From NCBI GenBank assembly GCA_014695175.1, contig JACJNV010000393.1:1-49982 (forward strand): a DNA stretch of 49,982 nt, written 5' to 3'. This stretch comes from Microcoleus sp. FACHB-DQ6. GTDB lineage: Bacteria > Cyanobacteriota > Cyanobacteriia > Cyanobacteriales > Microcoleaceae. A model generated the notes under the pieces. It was not told the DNA's origin, ran no database searches, and was given only the letters and a program-made list of their open reading frames with translations. A program made the translations under genes and the position numbers. Of this stretch, positions 19,318 to 28,406 are shown in pieces. Within the stretch, counting starts at the first letter, position 1, and every line of letters begins with the position of its first letter.

Positions 19318-20718
19318 TTAAAAAAGTGCCTTTTTCCGCCCGAATATTAGCAATGCTGTAGGGGGGACAACGCTAACAAAGCTCGTAACTAGGGATATCA
19401 CAGTTGTTCCCGATCCCGCTCCCAAAATGATACTGGGTGACACCGAAAAAGTTAAACTTGTCAATACAAAATGGGGAGAATTGATACTCAAAGCAGCAAT
19501 TGGCAGCAAAATAGATGGATACCAAGGCATTAGCCAAGGTGTAGCAAACAAAAACAAAGTCAGAGTCGTCCATCCCATATCTAATACCAAATTAATTTCC
19601 GAGTCTTTTTTGCGGAATAATGATTTAATCAAGGTCCGTGCATAGTAAAAAATCCAGCTTAAATAGGCAAAATATTTGAGCAATGATAGAATACTTTCCC
19701 TAGTTTCAACACTTACATTGGGCCAAAAATTCATAAATAAATTGATCGCATGGTGAAAAGATCGAGCAGTCGCCCCGGCGGTTCCCGGATTTAAAAGACT
19801 TCTCCAAGCTGAAACTGTTGGCATAAATGTATAAGTTATCACCGCGATAATTAATAAAGAAAGCAAGACGGATGCTGCTAAATCTCTCCACCGACGCTGC
19901 TTGCAGAGGAAAGCAAAAACTAAGGGGAACCAAATTATAGGTAAGGTTTTTACTAGAAAACCCACCCAAATTGCTAAAATTGCAAAAACATAACGTTGGT
20001 AATAAATACATCCTATTAAAACAATCAATGTATTAGCCAGAAGAACGTCAAGGTGAGCATTAGCTATTTGCTCGTTCAAGAGCATGGGATTGACTAAATA
20101 GGCCATTGTTATGAGGTTACGGTTTTCAGCATTTGTTAGCAACCGCCAAATTAAGTAGGCATTGAGCGCGTGTACCAACACGCAGATTATTTTAAAAATA
20201 TAAACTCCCAGTAAAGGGCTAATTGATCCACCAAGTGCTGATAGGGCAAAAAAGAATAAAGAAACTGGGCCGTAGGTAGAAGTTTGCCCCCAGTGGAGGA
20301 AGGGAGATAAGTTAGAAACGAAGCTATCGGAACTATTAAGATAAGGATTGATTTTATGTAAGCTCATCGCTCCGTAATGCAAGTACAAATAAATGTCACT
20401 GCTGTAGGGATAAGCTATGAGGGCAAGTGCTAGGAAAGGGATTGCATACTTGCAAATGTCTAGAAAGCTGGAACTTGTCGTTTTTTTTTTAATTAACCAG
20501 ATAATATATGTAACTGTTGCTATCAAGTATGAACCGTTAATTAGAACTCGGATGAGGCTGAAACCGCTGGTAGGGAAATCGTTATAGTTGTCTCCACCCT
20601 GTAAAACGCTGTAATACTTGCTGATTCCCATTGATGTCATGGCAATACAGAAAATTATGGAAGCTGCTAATGCTGCAGCATATAGAATTTTCTGATTTTT
20701 TAAGTAATTGTTGACCAT
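19318..20718 (-). CDS. Polytopic membrane glycosyltransferase (GT-C, GT87/MptB-like)
   Basis: The product has 466 residues and about eleven to twelve hydrophobic segments. An early extracytoplasmic loop carries SSDIYLYLHYGAMSLHKINPYL, like the acidic catalytic loop of GT-C enzymes that use polyprenyl-phosphate sugars. Other family-like parts are TSTYGPVSLFFFAL, KTLPIIWFPLVF and a final PWLMPWYP block, as in GT87 and MptB-type mannosyltransferases. It would act at the plasma membrane on a lipid-linked or wall glycan. Donor and acceptor are unknown. Confidence 0.72.
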   Translation of the reverse strand: MVNNYLKNQKILYAAALAASIIFCIAMTSMGISKYYSVLQGGDNYNDFPTSGFSLIRVLINGSYLIATVTYIIWLIKKKTTSSSFLDICKYAIPFLALALIAYPYSSDIYLYLHYGAMSLHKINPYLNSSDSFVSNLSPFLHWGQTSTYGPVSLFFFALSALGGSISPLLGVYIFKIICVLVHALNAYLIWRLLTNAENRNLITMAYLVNPMLLNEQIANAHLDVLLANTLIVLIGCIYYQRYVFAILAIWVGFLVKTLPIIWFPLVFAFLCKQRRWRDLAASVLLSLLIIAVITYTFMPTVSAWRSLLNPGTAGATARSFHHAINLFMNFWPNVSVETRESILSLLKYFAYLSWIFYYARTLIKSLFRKKDSEINLVLDMGWTTLTLFLFATPWLMPWYPSILLPIAALSINSPHFVLTSLTFSVSPSIILGAGSGTTVISLVTSFVSVVPPTALLIFGRKKALF

Positions 20719-20776
20719 GATGTTATTTATTCAGCGTGGTAAGTGCAGGTAATTTTCTTGCCCAGAGCGTGGACGC

Positions 20777-21511
20777 TTATCTGACTAAATGGTGTTCCAT
20801 CGCAAAGCGAACGAGTTCTGCTCGGTTGTTGCTGTCAGTTTTTCTGAACAAGCTGCTGACGTGCTTTTCGACAGTTCGAGGGCTCAGGTGGAGTCGGGAG
20901 CCTATTTGAATATTAGAAAGACCTTCTGTCAGCAAATCTAGCACTTCTCGCTCTCGCTGGGTCAAAGTCGGAGCATTTTGGGTTGGAGATGCCCGTGAAG
21001 CGGAGCTATCCCGTAGGGAATCGCCTGTGTTTGACTTTTGAGTTAAAAAATCTTCTTCTGGCTTGCCATTGGCTCTGCTGCGCGCCTCTGTTGGCGTCAG
21101 TTCCCGTTCCTGGGAACGAGAGGGTGCCTGAGCGATTAGAGCGTAGCGATCGAGCAAAGAACGAATTACCGCCCCCAATTCTTGGAGTTCAAAAGGCTTA
21201 GCCAGATAATTATCGCACCCCATCTGATAGCCGCGAATCCGTTCCTCCGTGCTCGTGCGTTCCGTCAAAAAAATCACCGGCAGCAAGCGGAAAGCGGGAC
21301 GAGTCCGAACTCGCCGCACGAATTCGTAGCCATCCATCTCGGGCATTGTAATGTCGGTAACAATCAAGTGGGGCTGAAATTCCTCTACCAAGCCTAAAGC
21401 TTCTTTGCCATTCTCAGCAGGGATTACAGAGTATCCGGTAATTTCCAGATAATCGGTAATCGACAAGCGAGTGGCGAAATCGTCGTCAGCAACCAGAATC
21501 GTCAAGGGCAT
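20777..21511 (-). CDS. Response regulator, REC + LuxR-type HTH
   Basis: The product has 244 residues. The receiver domain (1-~120) has acidic pocket D10/D11, phospho-acceptor D53 in VTDITMPEMDG, T83 and K105 (LAKPFE). The LuxR/NarL helix-turn-helix (182-244) has LTQREREVLDLLTEGLSNIQIG and LSPRTVEKHVSSLFRK. It resembles the cyanobacterial/red-algal Ycf29 (TctD-like) group, but I cannot be sure. The linker (~125-180) is long, and its DNA (20990-21121) includes sequences that look like genomic palindromic repeats translated in frame. No histidine kinase is adjacent. Confidence 0.92.
   Translation of the reverse strand: MPLTILVADDDFATRLSITDYLEITGYSVIPAENGKEALGLVEEFQPHLIVTDITMPEMDGYEFVRRVRTRPAFRLLPVIFLTERTSTEERIRGYQMGCDNYLAKPFELQELGAVIRSLLDRYALIAQAPSRSQERELTPTEARSRANGKPEEDFLTQKSNTGDSLRDSSASRASPTQNAPTLTQREREVLDLLTEGLSNIQIGSRLHLSPRTVEKHVSSLFRKTDSNNRAELVRFAMEHHLVR
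20990..21024. repeat. Repeat-like insert inside the response-regulator linker
   Basis: This stretch contains GCTATCCCGTAGGGAAT with a small inner palindrome (ATCCCGTAGGGAA), a form I recognise from dispersed repeats of filamentous cyanobacteria. A second motif in the same linker, CTGGGAACGAGA at 21110-21121, occurs exactly in the intergenic palindrome at 42487-42498. It suggests that the linker grew by capture of short repeats. Confidence 0.5.
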
Positions 21512-21583
21512 GAGAGGAATTTAAAAATTAAACCTTAAAAATTAAAAGCGAAATTAGTCACTTTTAATTTTTAATTCTACTGT

Positions 21584-23176
21584 TTAATTCTGTTTATAAC
21601 TTGCTGTTAAAGTAGCAGGCTGGCCTAATTTTCCCTCCAAAGCTACGCCGCGCCCGTTTGCTGCCAAATGCCGCAGAGTTTTGTAAATTGTCTCGATTTG
21701 CTCTGGCTTTCCTGCTTTTTTGGCTATTTCTGATACAGACAGAGGTTTTTGTGCGTCTTTGAGCACTTGCAGTACCCGTTGCTGCAAGTCCAATACAGCC
21801 GCGGCCGCTTTTTTGCCTGCTTCGACGCCCGGTTGGTGATAGGCATTGACATTCACCAAGGAACCGTAAAAACCTACTGCTCTTTCGTAGAGGGCGATTA
21901 ATGCTCCTACTGTCCGAGGGTTGACTTGGGGAATTGTGACAGTAATGGAATCTCGGTGATTTTCGTACAAAGCTTGTCGAGTTCCCTGCAACAAACCAGA
22001 CAAATAATCTCCCGAAGTGACGCCGGTTTCTACTTCTGGGGAAATGCCTTGCCTGTCTTCCAAAACTTCGATAAATGTTAGGAAGAAATTCGGCACGCCG
22101 TCTCGCAGTTGCTGGACGTAGGCGTGTTGGTCGGTGCTGCCTTTGTTGCCGTAAACTGCGATTCCTTGATGAACTGTGTTGCCGTCTAAATCTTCCTGTT
22201 TGCCTAGAGATTCCATGACTAATTGCTGCAAGTAGCGGCTGAACAATAGCAGGGAGTCTTTGTAAGGCAAAACTACCATGTCTTTTTCGCCGCGTCCGTT
22301 GCAAGCAAAATACCAGGACATTGCTAAGAGGGCGGCGGGATTGTTTTTAATGTCGGGAGTTTTGGTAGCTTCGTCCATGACTTTAGCGCCGTCGAGCATC
22401 GCCCGAATGTCGATGCCTTGCAAAGCTGCGGGCAAAAGTCCTACTGCTGACAGTTCCGAAGTGCGCCCTCCCACCCAGTCGGCCATCGGGAAGCTGCCAA
22501 TCCAGCCTTCGGATTTGGCTAAGTTGTCTAGTTTGCTGTCTGTTCCGGTGATGGCAACTGCCTGTTTGGCGAAGTCGAGTTTTTGGGCGGCGAAGGCTTT
22601 TTGAACTTCAATCATGCCGTTGCGGGGTTCGGGGGTGCCGCCGGATTTGGAGATAGTAATTACTAGGGTGCTGACAAGTTTGTCTTTGATTTTGTTGAGG
22701 ATTCGATCGATCCCAGCCGGATCTGTGTTGTCGATAAAATGTATTGCTAGGGGCGGAATGTCTGGGGATAAAGCTTCGGCGACAAATTGGGGGCCTAGGG
22801 CGGAACCGCCGATGCCGATCGAAATTATGTCGGTAAATTGCGGAGCAAAGGGCGGTTTAATATCGCGGTTTTGAACTTTCTTGACAAATGCTTCGACTTG
22901 TGCTATCCCTTCGACTATTTCTTGTTTTAATTCTGGAGTGGGAGCTAAATCGGGGTTTCGCAGCCAGTAGTGGCCCACCATCCGGTTTTCGTCGGGATTG
23001 GCGATCGCACCTGCTTCTAAAGCTGCCATGTCTTTGAAAGCTTTGTCAAATTTGGGCTTCAATGCTGCTGCGAAAGCGTCGTCGAATCCCATGCGGCTGA
23101 TATCGAGGTAAAGTCCCAATCCCTCGTGATAGTAAAGCCAGTCTTGATAGCGTTGCCAGAGTGCTGCGGCGTCCAT
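21584..23176 (-). CDS. pgi: Glucose-6-phosphate isomerase
   Basis: The product has 530 residues, standard for cyanobacterial Pgi. Motifs include [19 protein letters not shown], the SIS-type [34 protein letters not shown], and the C-terminal [15 protein letters not shown]. It interconverts glucose-6-phosphate and fructose-6-phosphate. The extra ~70 C-terminal residues after the catalytic core ([23 protein letters not shown]) resemble a small winged-helix-like tail, which other cyanobacterial Pgi proteins also have. It is transcribed alone. Confidence 0.96.
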   Translation of the reverse strand: MDAAALWQRYQDWLYYHEGLGLYLDISRMGFDDAFAAALKPKFDKAFKDMAALEAGAIANPDENRMVGHYWLRNPDLAPTPELKQEIVEGIAQVEAFVKKVQNRDIKPPFAPQFTDIISIGIGGSALGPQFVAEALSPDIPPLAIHFIDNTDPAGIDRILNKIKDKLVSTLVITISKSGGTPEPRNGMIEVQKAFAAQKLDFAKQAVAITGTDSKLDNLAKSEGWIGSFPMADWVGGRTSELSAVGLLPAALQGIDIRAMLDGAKVMDEATKTPDIKNNPAALLAMSWYFACNGRGEKDMVVLPYKDSLLLFSRYLQQLVMESLGKQEDLDGNTVHQGIAVYGNKGSTDQHAYVQQLRDGVPNFFLTFIEVLEDRQGISPEVETGVTSGDYLSGLLQGTRQALYENHRDSITVTIPQVNPRTVGALIALYERAVGFYGSLVNVNAYHQPGVEAGKKAAAAVLDLQQRVLQVLKDAQKPLSVSEIAKKAGKPEQIETIYKTLRHLAANGRGVALEGKLGQPATLTASYKQN

Positions 23177-23639
23177 AGGAATTCTCTACAATTTTTTTAA
23201 TGTTCGATCGGCGTCGTCAGGAATCCACCAATTGTAGTTTAAAACGATCTGATGTACGGCTTTTGCACAATCCCAATAAATTTAACCATTAGTCGTCTGA
23301 AGATAGCCGGAGCCGAAGGCAGGCAGAGCATTCGGCAGAATTAAACAATAAAAATATGACTTGGGCAACACTCTTAGTAGGTAGATCCCTCATTAATGGT
23401 CACACCCCATAGATAGATCGAAGCGGCACAGAGATTTAAGTGTGGTCGGCGTTGGCGTTTGGGCACTGGTTTCACAATATTCAAATTCGGGCTATCGGGA
23501 TGTGTAAAATAGGCATTGCGGTCAAGTTAAATATACTTTTAGCTGTCACTCAATAATCGGCTAAAAATATAATTAACAACTGTCAACTATCTGAAGTGTA
23601 GTATAATATACAGATATTAGAATTAAAGTGCGATCCACT
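23177..23639. other. Divergent intergenic region between pgi and dusB
   Basis: No gene is seen in these ~460 bases. It serves as the upstream region of both divergent genes. TATAAT at 23602-23607 is a good -10 element for dusB, with only a weak -35 (TGTCAA at 23581-23586). A GCCGAAGGCAGGCAGAGCATTCGGC segment near 23312-23336 is a repeat-like inverted structure. Confidence 0.5.
23602..23607 (+). promoter_or_regulatory. Candidate -10 box of dusB
   Basis: A consensus TATAAT lies 38 bases upstream of the ATG at 23640. The -35 candidate TGTCAA is 15 bases upstream and weak. The predicted transcript would have a short leader of about 26 bases. Confidence 0.45.
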
Positions 23640-24650
23640 ATGCTTGCTCTATCTCCAGAATTAAAAGAAAGGTTAGCAACTCCGCTTAAAATCGGCGATT
23701 TTGAAGTTAAAAGTCGCGTCCTGCAATCGCCCTTATCCGGCGTTACCGATTTGGTATTTCGCCGCCTGGTGCGCCGCTACGCGCCGGATTCGATGATGTA
23801 CACGGAAATGGTGAACGCTACGGGTTTGCACTACGTGAAGCAACTGCCGAGAATTATGGAAGTTGACCCGAACGAGCGCCCGATTAGCATTCAATTGTTT
23901 GACTGCCGGCCGGATTTCTTGGCAGAAGCGGCCCAGAAAGCAGTGGCAGAAGGAGCGGATACTGTTGATATTAATATGGGCTGTCCGGTTAACAAAATTA
24001 CTAAAAACGGTGGCGGTTCTTCCCTGCTGCGAGACCCGGAAACGGCCGAGGCAATTGTGCGGGCTGTTGTGGAAGCAGTAGATGTTCCTGTCACGGTTAA
24101 AACTAGAATCGGTTGGACGGACAAAGAAATTAATATTTTGGAATTTGCGAAGCGGATGGAAGATGCGGGAGCAAAAATGATTACCGTGCACGGCCGCACT
24201 CGATCGCAAGGTTACACCGGCCCGGCAAAATGGGAGTGGATTCGCCGAGTGAAAGAAGTTTTATCGATTCCAGTTATTGCTAACGGGGATATTTTTTCAG
24301 TGGAAGCAGCGATGCGATGTCTGGAAGAAACCGGCGCAGATGGAGTGATGTGTTCCCGGGGAACGTTGGGCTATCCTTTTTTGGTGGGAGAAGTTGATTA
24401 TTTCTTGAAAACTGGTGAAGAAAAGATAGCTCCGACACCAATTGAACGCCTCGAATGTGCTAAGGAACATTTGCGGGCTTTGTGGGAATATAAAGGTGAA
24501 AGCGGTGTCTCCCAAGCGCGCAAGCACTTAACCTGGTATGCTAAGGGTTTCCCCGGCGCTGGGGAATTGCGGGGCGTGTTGGCTGTGGTAGAAACGGTTG
24601 AACAAGGTTGCGATTCGATCGATCGCGCGATCGAGCAATTGCCCGCATAA
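23640..24650 (+). CDS. dusB: tRNA-dihydrouridine synthase
   Basis: The product has 336 residues from the ATG at 23640; a GTG at 23628 would add four. The FMN TIM barrel has APLSGVTD-like QSPLSGVTD at 29-37, the catalytic cysteine C115 in NMGCPVNK, VTVKTRIGW, TVHGRTRSQGYTG, and VIANGDIFS, all Dus family signatures. It reduces uridine in the tRNA D-loop. A TATAAT box precedes it. argF follows about 100 bases later with an inverted repeat between. Confidence 0.95.
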   Translation: MLALSPELKERLATPLKIGDFEVKSRVLQSPLSGVTDLVFRRLVRRYAPDSMMYTEMVNATGLHYVKQLPRIMEVDPNERPISIQLFDCRPDFLAEAAQKAVAEGADTVDINMGCPVNKITKNGGGSSLLRDPETAEAIVRAVVEAVDVPVTVKTRIGWTDKEINILEFAKRMEDAGAKMITVHGRTRSQGYTGPAKWEWIRRVKEVLSIPVIANGDIFSVEAAMRCLEETGADGVMCSRGTLGYPFLVGEVDYFLKTGEEKIAPTPIERLECAKEHLRALWEYKGESGVSQARKHLTWYAKGFPGAGELRGVLAVVETVEQGCDSIDRAIEQLPA

Positions 24651-24656
24651 ACCTTA

Positions 24657-24705
24657 CCCGCAGATTTCAACTAGGGATTACAGAAACAAAACCCACCTCT
24701 GCGGG
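24657..24705. terminator. Inverted repeat after dusB
   Basis: CCCGCAGA (24657-24664) pairs with TCTGCGGG (24698-24705) across a 33-base loop, starting six bases after the dusB stop. The loop is long and no clear T-run follows, so it is only a possible terminator or processing site between dusB and argF. Confidence 0.35.
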
Positions 24706-24749
24706 CTAAGATTTAAGACACAGTTAAAAATTTGTGTGTGGGGGAAAGC

Positions 24750-25670
24750 ATGGACTCATTAAAAGGGCGAGATTTATTAAGTCTGGCAGATTTAAGCATA
24801 GATGAATTAAATTATTTGCTGGATCTAGCAGCCAGTTTAAAATCGGGAATGGTCAAGCTGAAACGCAATAAAGTTCTCGGCTTGTTATTTTCCAAAGCTT
24901 CAACGCGAACGCGGGTAAGTTTTACGGTAGCAATGTATAAATTGGGAGGGCAAGTGATTGACCTTAATCCCAACGTTACACAAGTCAGCCGCGGTGAACC
25001 TTTGGTAGATACAGCCAGGGTTTTAGACAGATATTTAGACATTTTGGCGATTCGGACGTTCGAGCAAAAGGATTTAGCAACTTTTGCTAATTATGCCAAA
25101 ATTCCTGTGATTAATGCACTGACCGATGACGAACACCCATGCCAAGTGCTGGCGGATTTAATGACAGTAAAAGAGTGTTTTGGCAAGTTGGAAGGGGTGA
25201 CTTTGACTTATTTGGGCGATGGCAATAATATGGCAAATTCGCTGATGTTGGGCTGTGCAATGACGGGAATGAATGTCAGAATTGCTTGCCCTCAAGATTT
25301 CCAGCCGAATGCTGAGATAGTGGAAAAAGCTAAGAATATTGCTAATGGAAAAACAGAAGTTACTGTGACGGCGGACGCAGAAGCTGCTGTGAAGAATGCT
25401 CAAGTGATTTATACTGATGTTTGGGCGAGTATGGGACAGGAAGAGGAAGCAAAAATCAGGATTCCTTTGTTTAAGCCGTATCAGGTCAATGAACAATTGC
25501 TGAAGTTAGCAGATAAGAATGCAATTGTATTGCACTGTTTGCCCGCACACCGGGATGAAGAGATTACGGATGACGTGATTGAGGGGAGTCAATCGCGCGT
25601 TTGGGATCAAGCAGAAAATCGGATGCACGCTCAGCAAGCTTTGCTGGCAAGCATTCTGGAAAGCGATTAG
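24750..25670 (+). CDS. argF: Ornithine carbamoyltransferase
   Basis: The product has 306 residues from the ATG at 24750, which has GGGGAAAG just upstream. A TTG at 24732 would add six residues and is less likely. The carbamoyl-phosphate motif STRTR is at 51-55, HPCQ follows DDE, and the ornithine loop motif is HCLPAHRDEEI. It converts ornithine and carbamoyl phosphate to citrulline in arginine synthesis, in the cytoplasm. A strong hairpin follows the stop. Confidence 0.97.
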   Translation: MDSLKGRDLLSLADLSIDELNYLLDLAASLKSGMVKLKRNKVLGLLFSKASTRTRVSFTVAMYKLGGQVIDLNPNVTQVSRGEPLVDTARVLDRYLDILAIRTFEQKDLATFANYAKIPVINALTDDEHPCQVLADLMTVKECFGKLEGVTLTYLGDGNNMANSLMLGCAMTGMNVRIACPQDFQPNAEIVEKAKNIANGKTEVTVTADAEAAVKNAQVIYTDVWASMGQEEEAKIRIPLFKPYQVNEQLLKLADKNAIVLHCLPAHRDEEITDDVIEGSQSRVWDQAENRMHAQQALLASILESD

Positions 25671-25679
25671 GAATTAGCT

Positions 25680-25726
25680 AAAAATTAGTCTGTCGGGGGA
25701 GCCAATCGACCTGCTCGCTAATTTTT
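25680..25726 (+). terminator. Rho-independent-like terminator of argF
   Basis: AAAAATTAG (25680-25688) pairs perfectly with CTAATTTTT (25718-25726). An inner GTCG/CGAC pair stabilises the loop. It begins nine bases after the argF stop and ends in a T-run, as expected of an intrinsic terminator. Confidence 0.65.
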
Positions 25727-25830
25727 GCAGACCGCTTCCGTTATCATTTCATTTGAACCAGGATTATTTGCAACCAGCCTGTAATTATCCGTTTCAACCA
25801 TGATTAATTGCAATCTCTTAAGTAAAAGAA

Positions 25831-26481
25831 ATGAATCACATCACTACCACAGACTTACTCGAAAATCTCAAATGGCGATATGCCACCAAACAGTTCGATC
25901 CAGCCAAAACAATTGCTCCAGAAATCTGGACAGCTTTAGAAGATGCGTTAGTGTTAACACCATCTTCTTATGGGCTTCAACCTTGGAAATTTCTGATTAT
26001 TACCAGCTCGGAACTTAAAGAACAGCTCAAGCCCCTCTCCTGGAATCAGTCACAGGTTACTGATTGCTCTCATTATGTCGTGTTCGCGATTAAAAAGAAT
26101 CTCAGTGCCGAGGATGTCGATCGCTTTATGGCTCGCACTGTCGAGCTGCGGGGCGGGACTGTAGAGGCAATGGCAGGATATCGGAGTCTAATCGTCAGTG
26201 ACTTGGTTGATGGTGGCCGCAGTTTTAATATCAATGACTGGTCAACGCGCCAAACTTATATTGCACTGGGCAACTTTATGACCTGTGCTGCATTGCTTGG
26301 TGTTGACACCTGTCCAATGGAAGGAATTGAACCTGTCAATTACGATCGCCTGTTGGGTCTTTCTGCAAAAGGCTTTACTACCGTCGTAGCTTGTGCGGCT
26401 GGCTATCGCTCTGAAGCAGATAAGTATGCTTCACTCGCAAAAGTAAGATTCCCTAAGTCAGAAATCTTAGAAACTTTATAG
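25831..26481 (+). CDS. Nitroreductase family NAD(P)H oxidoreductase
   Basis: The product has 216 residues. FMN-binding features of the nitroreductase fold are seen: the N-terminal RYATKQFDP, the TPSSYGLQPWKFL block, the central helix ARQTYIALGNFM-like TRQTYIALGNF, and the late GVDTCPMEGIEP with AAGYRSE. It resembles NfsB/YdgI-type enzymes that reduce quinones or nitro-compounds with NAD(P)H. The last codons and the stop TAG (26479-26481) lie within the left arm of the MITE-like element at 26475-26651, so the C-terminus may have been altered by the insertion. Confidence 0.92.
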   Translation: MNHITTTDLLENLKWRYATKQFDPAKTIAPEIWTALEDALVLTPSSYGLQPWKFLIITSSELKEQLKPLSWNQSQVTDCSHYVVFAIKKNLSAEDVDRFMARTVELRGGTVEAMAGYRSLIVSDLVDGGRSFNINDWSTRQTYIALGNFMTCAALLGVDTCPMEGIEPVNYDRLLGLSAKGFTTVVACAAGYRSEADKYASLAKVRFPKSEILETL

Positions 26482-26651
26482 AACCCATTTGATATCTTCT
26501 TGAGCGAACTATATGGTTTTGAGGGGATCGTTTTACCAGAGGATTTAATACCAGAGTCAGGACTTTAAGCTAACAGGCCTCAAACCAGATACAACCTAGA
26601 TACCTCAAAGGCTTGTGAGACAACAAAAAGATCCTAAATGGGTTCTATAAA
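26475..26651. mobile_element. MITE-like element with 16-base perfect terminal inverted repeats
   Basis: TTTATAGAACCCATTT (26475-26490) is repeated perfectly inverted as AAATGGGTTCTATAAA (26636-26651). The 177-base unit has no coding frame; a weaker inner pair (TTTTGAGG near 26517, CCTCAAAG near 26603) supports a folded structure. The left end overlaps the nitroreductase stop codon. The size and ends fit a miniature inverted-repeat element; no target duplication was identified with certainty. Confidence 0.7.
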
Positions 26652-26709
26652 CCCGGGATACGCTGTAAGTCGATCGCAATAGCGCACCTCGGCGCACCCT
26701 AAAAAGATA

Positions 26710-28323
26710 TTAAGAGGCTCCGAAATTCACTTTTGTGACTTCACCTGCGACAACATTAACAGTTTGTTGAATCTGACTGCTATCAACCTTTAACTGATAA
26801 GTTCCCGGAGAAAGCTCGATCGCCCCAAACCATCCTTTGCCATCCGCGCGCAGTTGACGCACCTGGCCAGCAGCATCGATCGACTGCAATGTCAAGCTCG
26901 CACCGTCGCAAGTTTGAGCGCACCGCTGCAAATTTCCGGCGATCGCACCTGTAGTCGGCCGCGACTTCCAAGGCATATCGGGAACCGCTGCTGCTGTCGC
27001 CCACACAGGCTGAGTTTCATAGGTTTTGCCCGTCGCAGCGTCAACGTATTGACTCGGCTGCGAAAGCGCAGTGTAAAACAACTCGTTGCTTTGGGGAACG
27101 TATTTCCAAGGCTGGCGGGGCAAATCACCGCTGCCGCCCGATCGCAGTTCGACATTCGTGTACACGTTGCTGCTAGCGTAGGAATAGAGCACCGTACCTG
27201 CGACGTGATTTCCTTTCGCAGACGGCTGTTCGGCGCGACGAATTTGGTCTAGAGTGTCTTCGATGTAGTTGAGGTAATTGCCGGGGCCGATCGCAATTTG
27301 GCGGTTGTACTGGTGGTCTTTGGCGTACTCGATCCAGCGGTCATAAGCGAGTTTTTGCGATCGTTTGTACTCGCGCTGGTAAGTCATCGGCATCGCCATG
27401 TCTAAGATCCCTTCTTCCAGCCAAGCGCGCCAATCTTGCAATACTTCTTTGTAAGGCTGCGTTTGATACCACCCTGCATCGTTTGTTGGGCCGTCTCCCC
27501 AGGCGATCGTGGCGGCGGTAATTTTAACGCGCGGTTTAATCGCAAGGCTTTCTACATAAAGCTTCCGCACTAAATTTGTTACCTGGTCGCGCCGCCACTG
27601 CATCCAGGCGGGATCGGTGGGTGCGGGTTTGCCCGATCGACCTGTTTGCTGATTGAAACGGGCGATCGCAGTCGGATTGTAGCCCCAAGTCGGCGCGCCG
27701 TAGCGCACATAATCCAACTGTACGCCGTCCACATCGTAGCGCTTCAGCAAGTCCAAATACACGGAAACAGTATAATCTACGGCGTCTGGATGGCCGGGAT
27801 CGAGATAGCCTTGGGCTTCCCCACCGTAAGTCAGCATCGCCCAATTGTCGTTTCCTGGGGCAGAAGGCCCGTGTTGTTGCCAAACGTGACCGGCGGGAAG
27901 TTTGGTACCCGAAACCACCGGCAGCGTCACCATCCAAGCGTGTACTTCAATGCCTGCGGCGTGGGCTTTGTCAATCAAATCTTGCAAGGGATCGAAACCC
28001 GCCGGAACGTTGGGATCGAGGGTGCGGGGTTCGATCGCACTCGTGTAAAAAGCATCGCCACGGCGGCGGACTTGGGCGACGATCGCGTTGGCATTTGCCC
28101 GCTGCGCGTCTGCGATCAATTTTGTGACTTCTTGAGGGGTTTTGAAGCCGGGGTTGAAGGCGTCCACCCAGAAGGCTCGAAATTCGGCGGTTTGGGTTTG
28201 CGGGGGCATAGTTGCGATCGCGCGGGATGGGAAGTTGGAGAACCAACCAGGAGTCAGCAGAAAACTAATTGTTAAGCCGATCAGGAACAAGCTTGACAAA
28301 AAGAATGTTTTGGTCTTTCGCAT
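26710..28323 (-). CDS. Secreted glycoside hydrolase of the GHL10 / DUF187 family
   Basis: The product has 537 residues. The N-terminus (1-~37) is a signal peptide or membrane anchor with a hydrophobic core (FLSSLFLIGLTISFLL). The catalytic barrel follows: FRAFWVDAFNPGFKT, ANAIVAQVRRRGDAFY, GIEVHAWM, and the acidic motif DGVQLDYVRY, as in PF02638 (YngK-like) proteins. The C-terminal ~100 residues form a beta-rich carboxypeptidase-regulatory-like domain. It is probably exported and acts on a cell-wall or extracellular polysaccharide; the substrate is unknown. It lies directly downstream of the accessory island and has a copy of the 19-base repeat (28380-28398) 57 bases upstream of its start. 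Confidence 0.9.
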   Translation of the reverse strand: MRKTKTFFLSSLFLIGLTISFLLTPGWFSNFPSRAIATMPPQTQTAEFRAFWVDAFNPGFKTPQEVTKLIADAQRANANAIVAQVRRRGDAFYTSAIEPRTLDPNVPAGFDPLQDLIDKAHAAGIEVHAWMVTLPVVSGTKLPAGHVWQQHGPSAPGNDNWAMLTYGGEAQGYLDPGHPDAVDYTVSVYLDLLKRYDVDGVQLDYVRYGAPTWGYNPTAIARFNQQTGRSGKPAPTDPAWMQWRRDQVTNLVRKLYVESLAIKPRVKITAATIAWGDGPTNDAGWYQTQPYKEVLQDWRAWLEEGILDMAMPMTYQREYKRSQKLAYDRWIEYAKDHQYNRQIAIGPGNYLNYIEDTLDQIRRAEQPSAKGNHVAGTVLYSYASSNVYTNVELRSGGSGDLPRQPWKYVPQSNELFYTALSQPSQYVDAATGKTYETQPVWATAAAVPDMPWKSRPTTGAIAGNLQRCAQTCDGASLTLQSIDAAGQVRQLRADGKGWFGAIELSPGTYQLKVDSSQIQQTVNVVAGEVTKVNFGAS

Positions 28324-28379
28324 GAGAAATGTGTGAGAGAGCGTTTAACAGTCCTTTACGGACTTTTGGTTTGAGCGTC

Positions 28380-28398
28380 CGCTTGACATTTTCGCACA
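28380..28398. repeat. 19-base direct repeat, left copy
   Basis: CGCTTGACATTTTCGCACA occurs here and again, identical and in the same orientation, at 30831-30849. The two copies flank the ParA/ParB-like module. Weaker similarity continues for about 20 bases to the right (a CACAATGG...TTGGG / CACATCGG...TTGGG pattern). Confidence 0.85.
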
Positions 28399-28406
28399 AT
28401 GGCACA

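Noticed and set aside
11660-20678. Avoidance of CTGCAG as proof of PstI-like specificity
   Set aside because: CTGCAG occurs several times in this window, so there is no visible avoidance, and the true recognition site of the fused enzyme is unknown.
27646-28275. Long open frame opposite the GHL10 hydrolase
   Set aside because: It runs against a protein with clear catalytic motifs and has no recognisable motif; it is a shadow of high-GC coding sequence.
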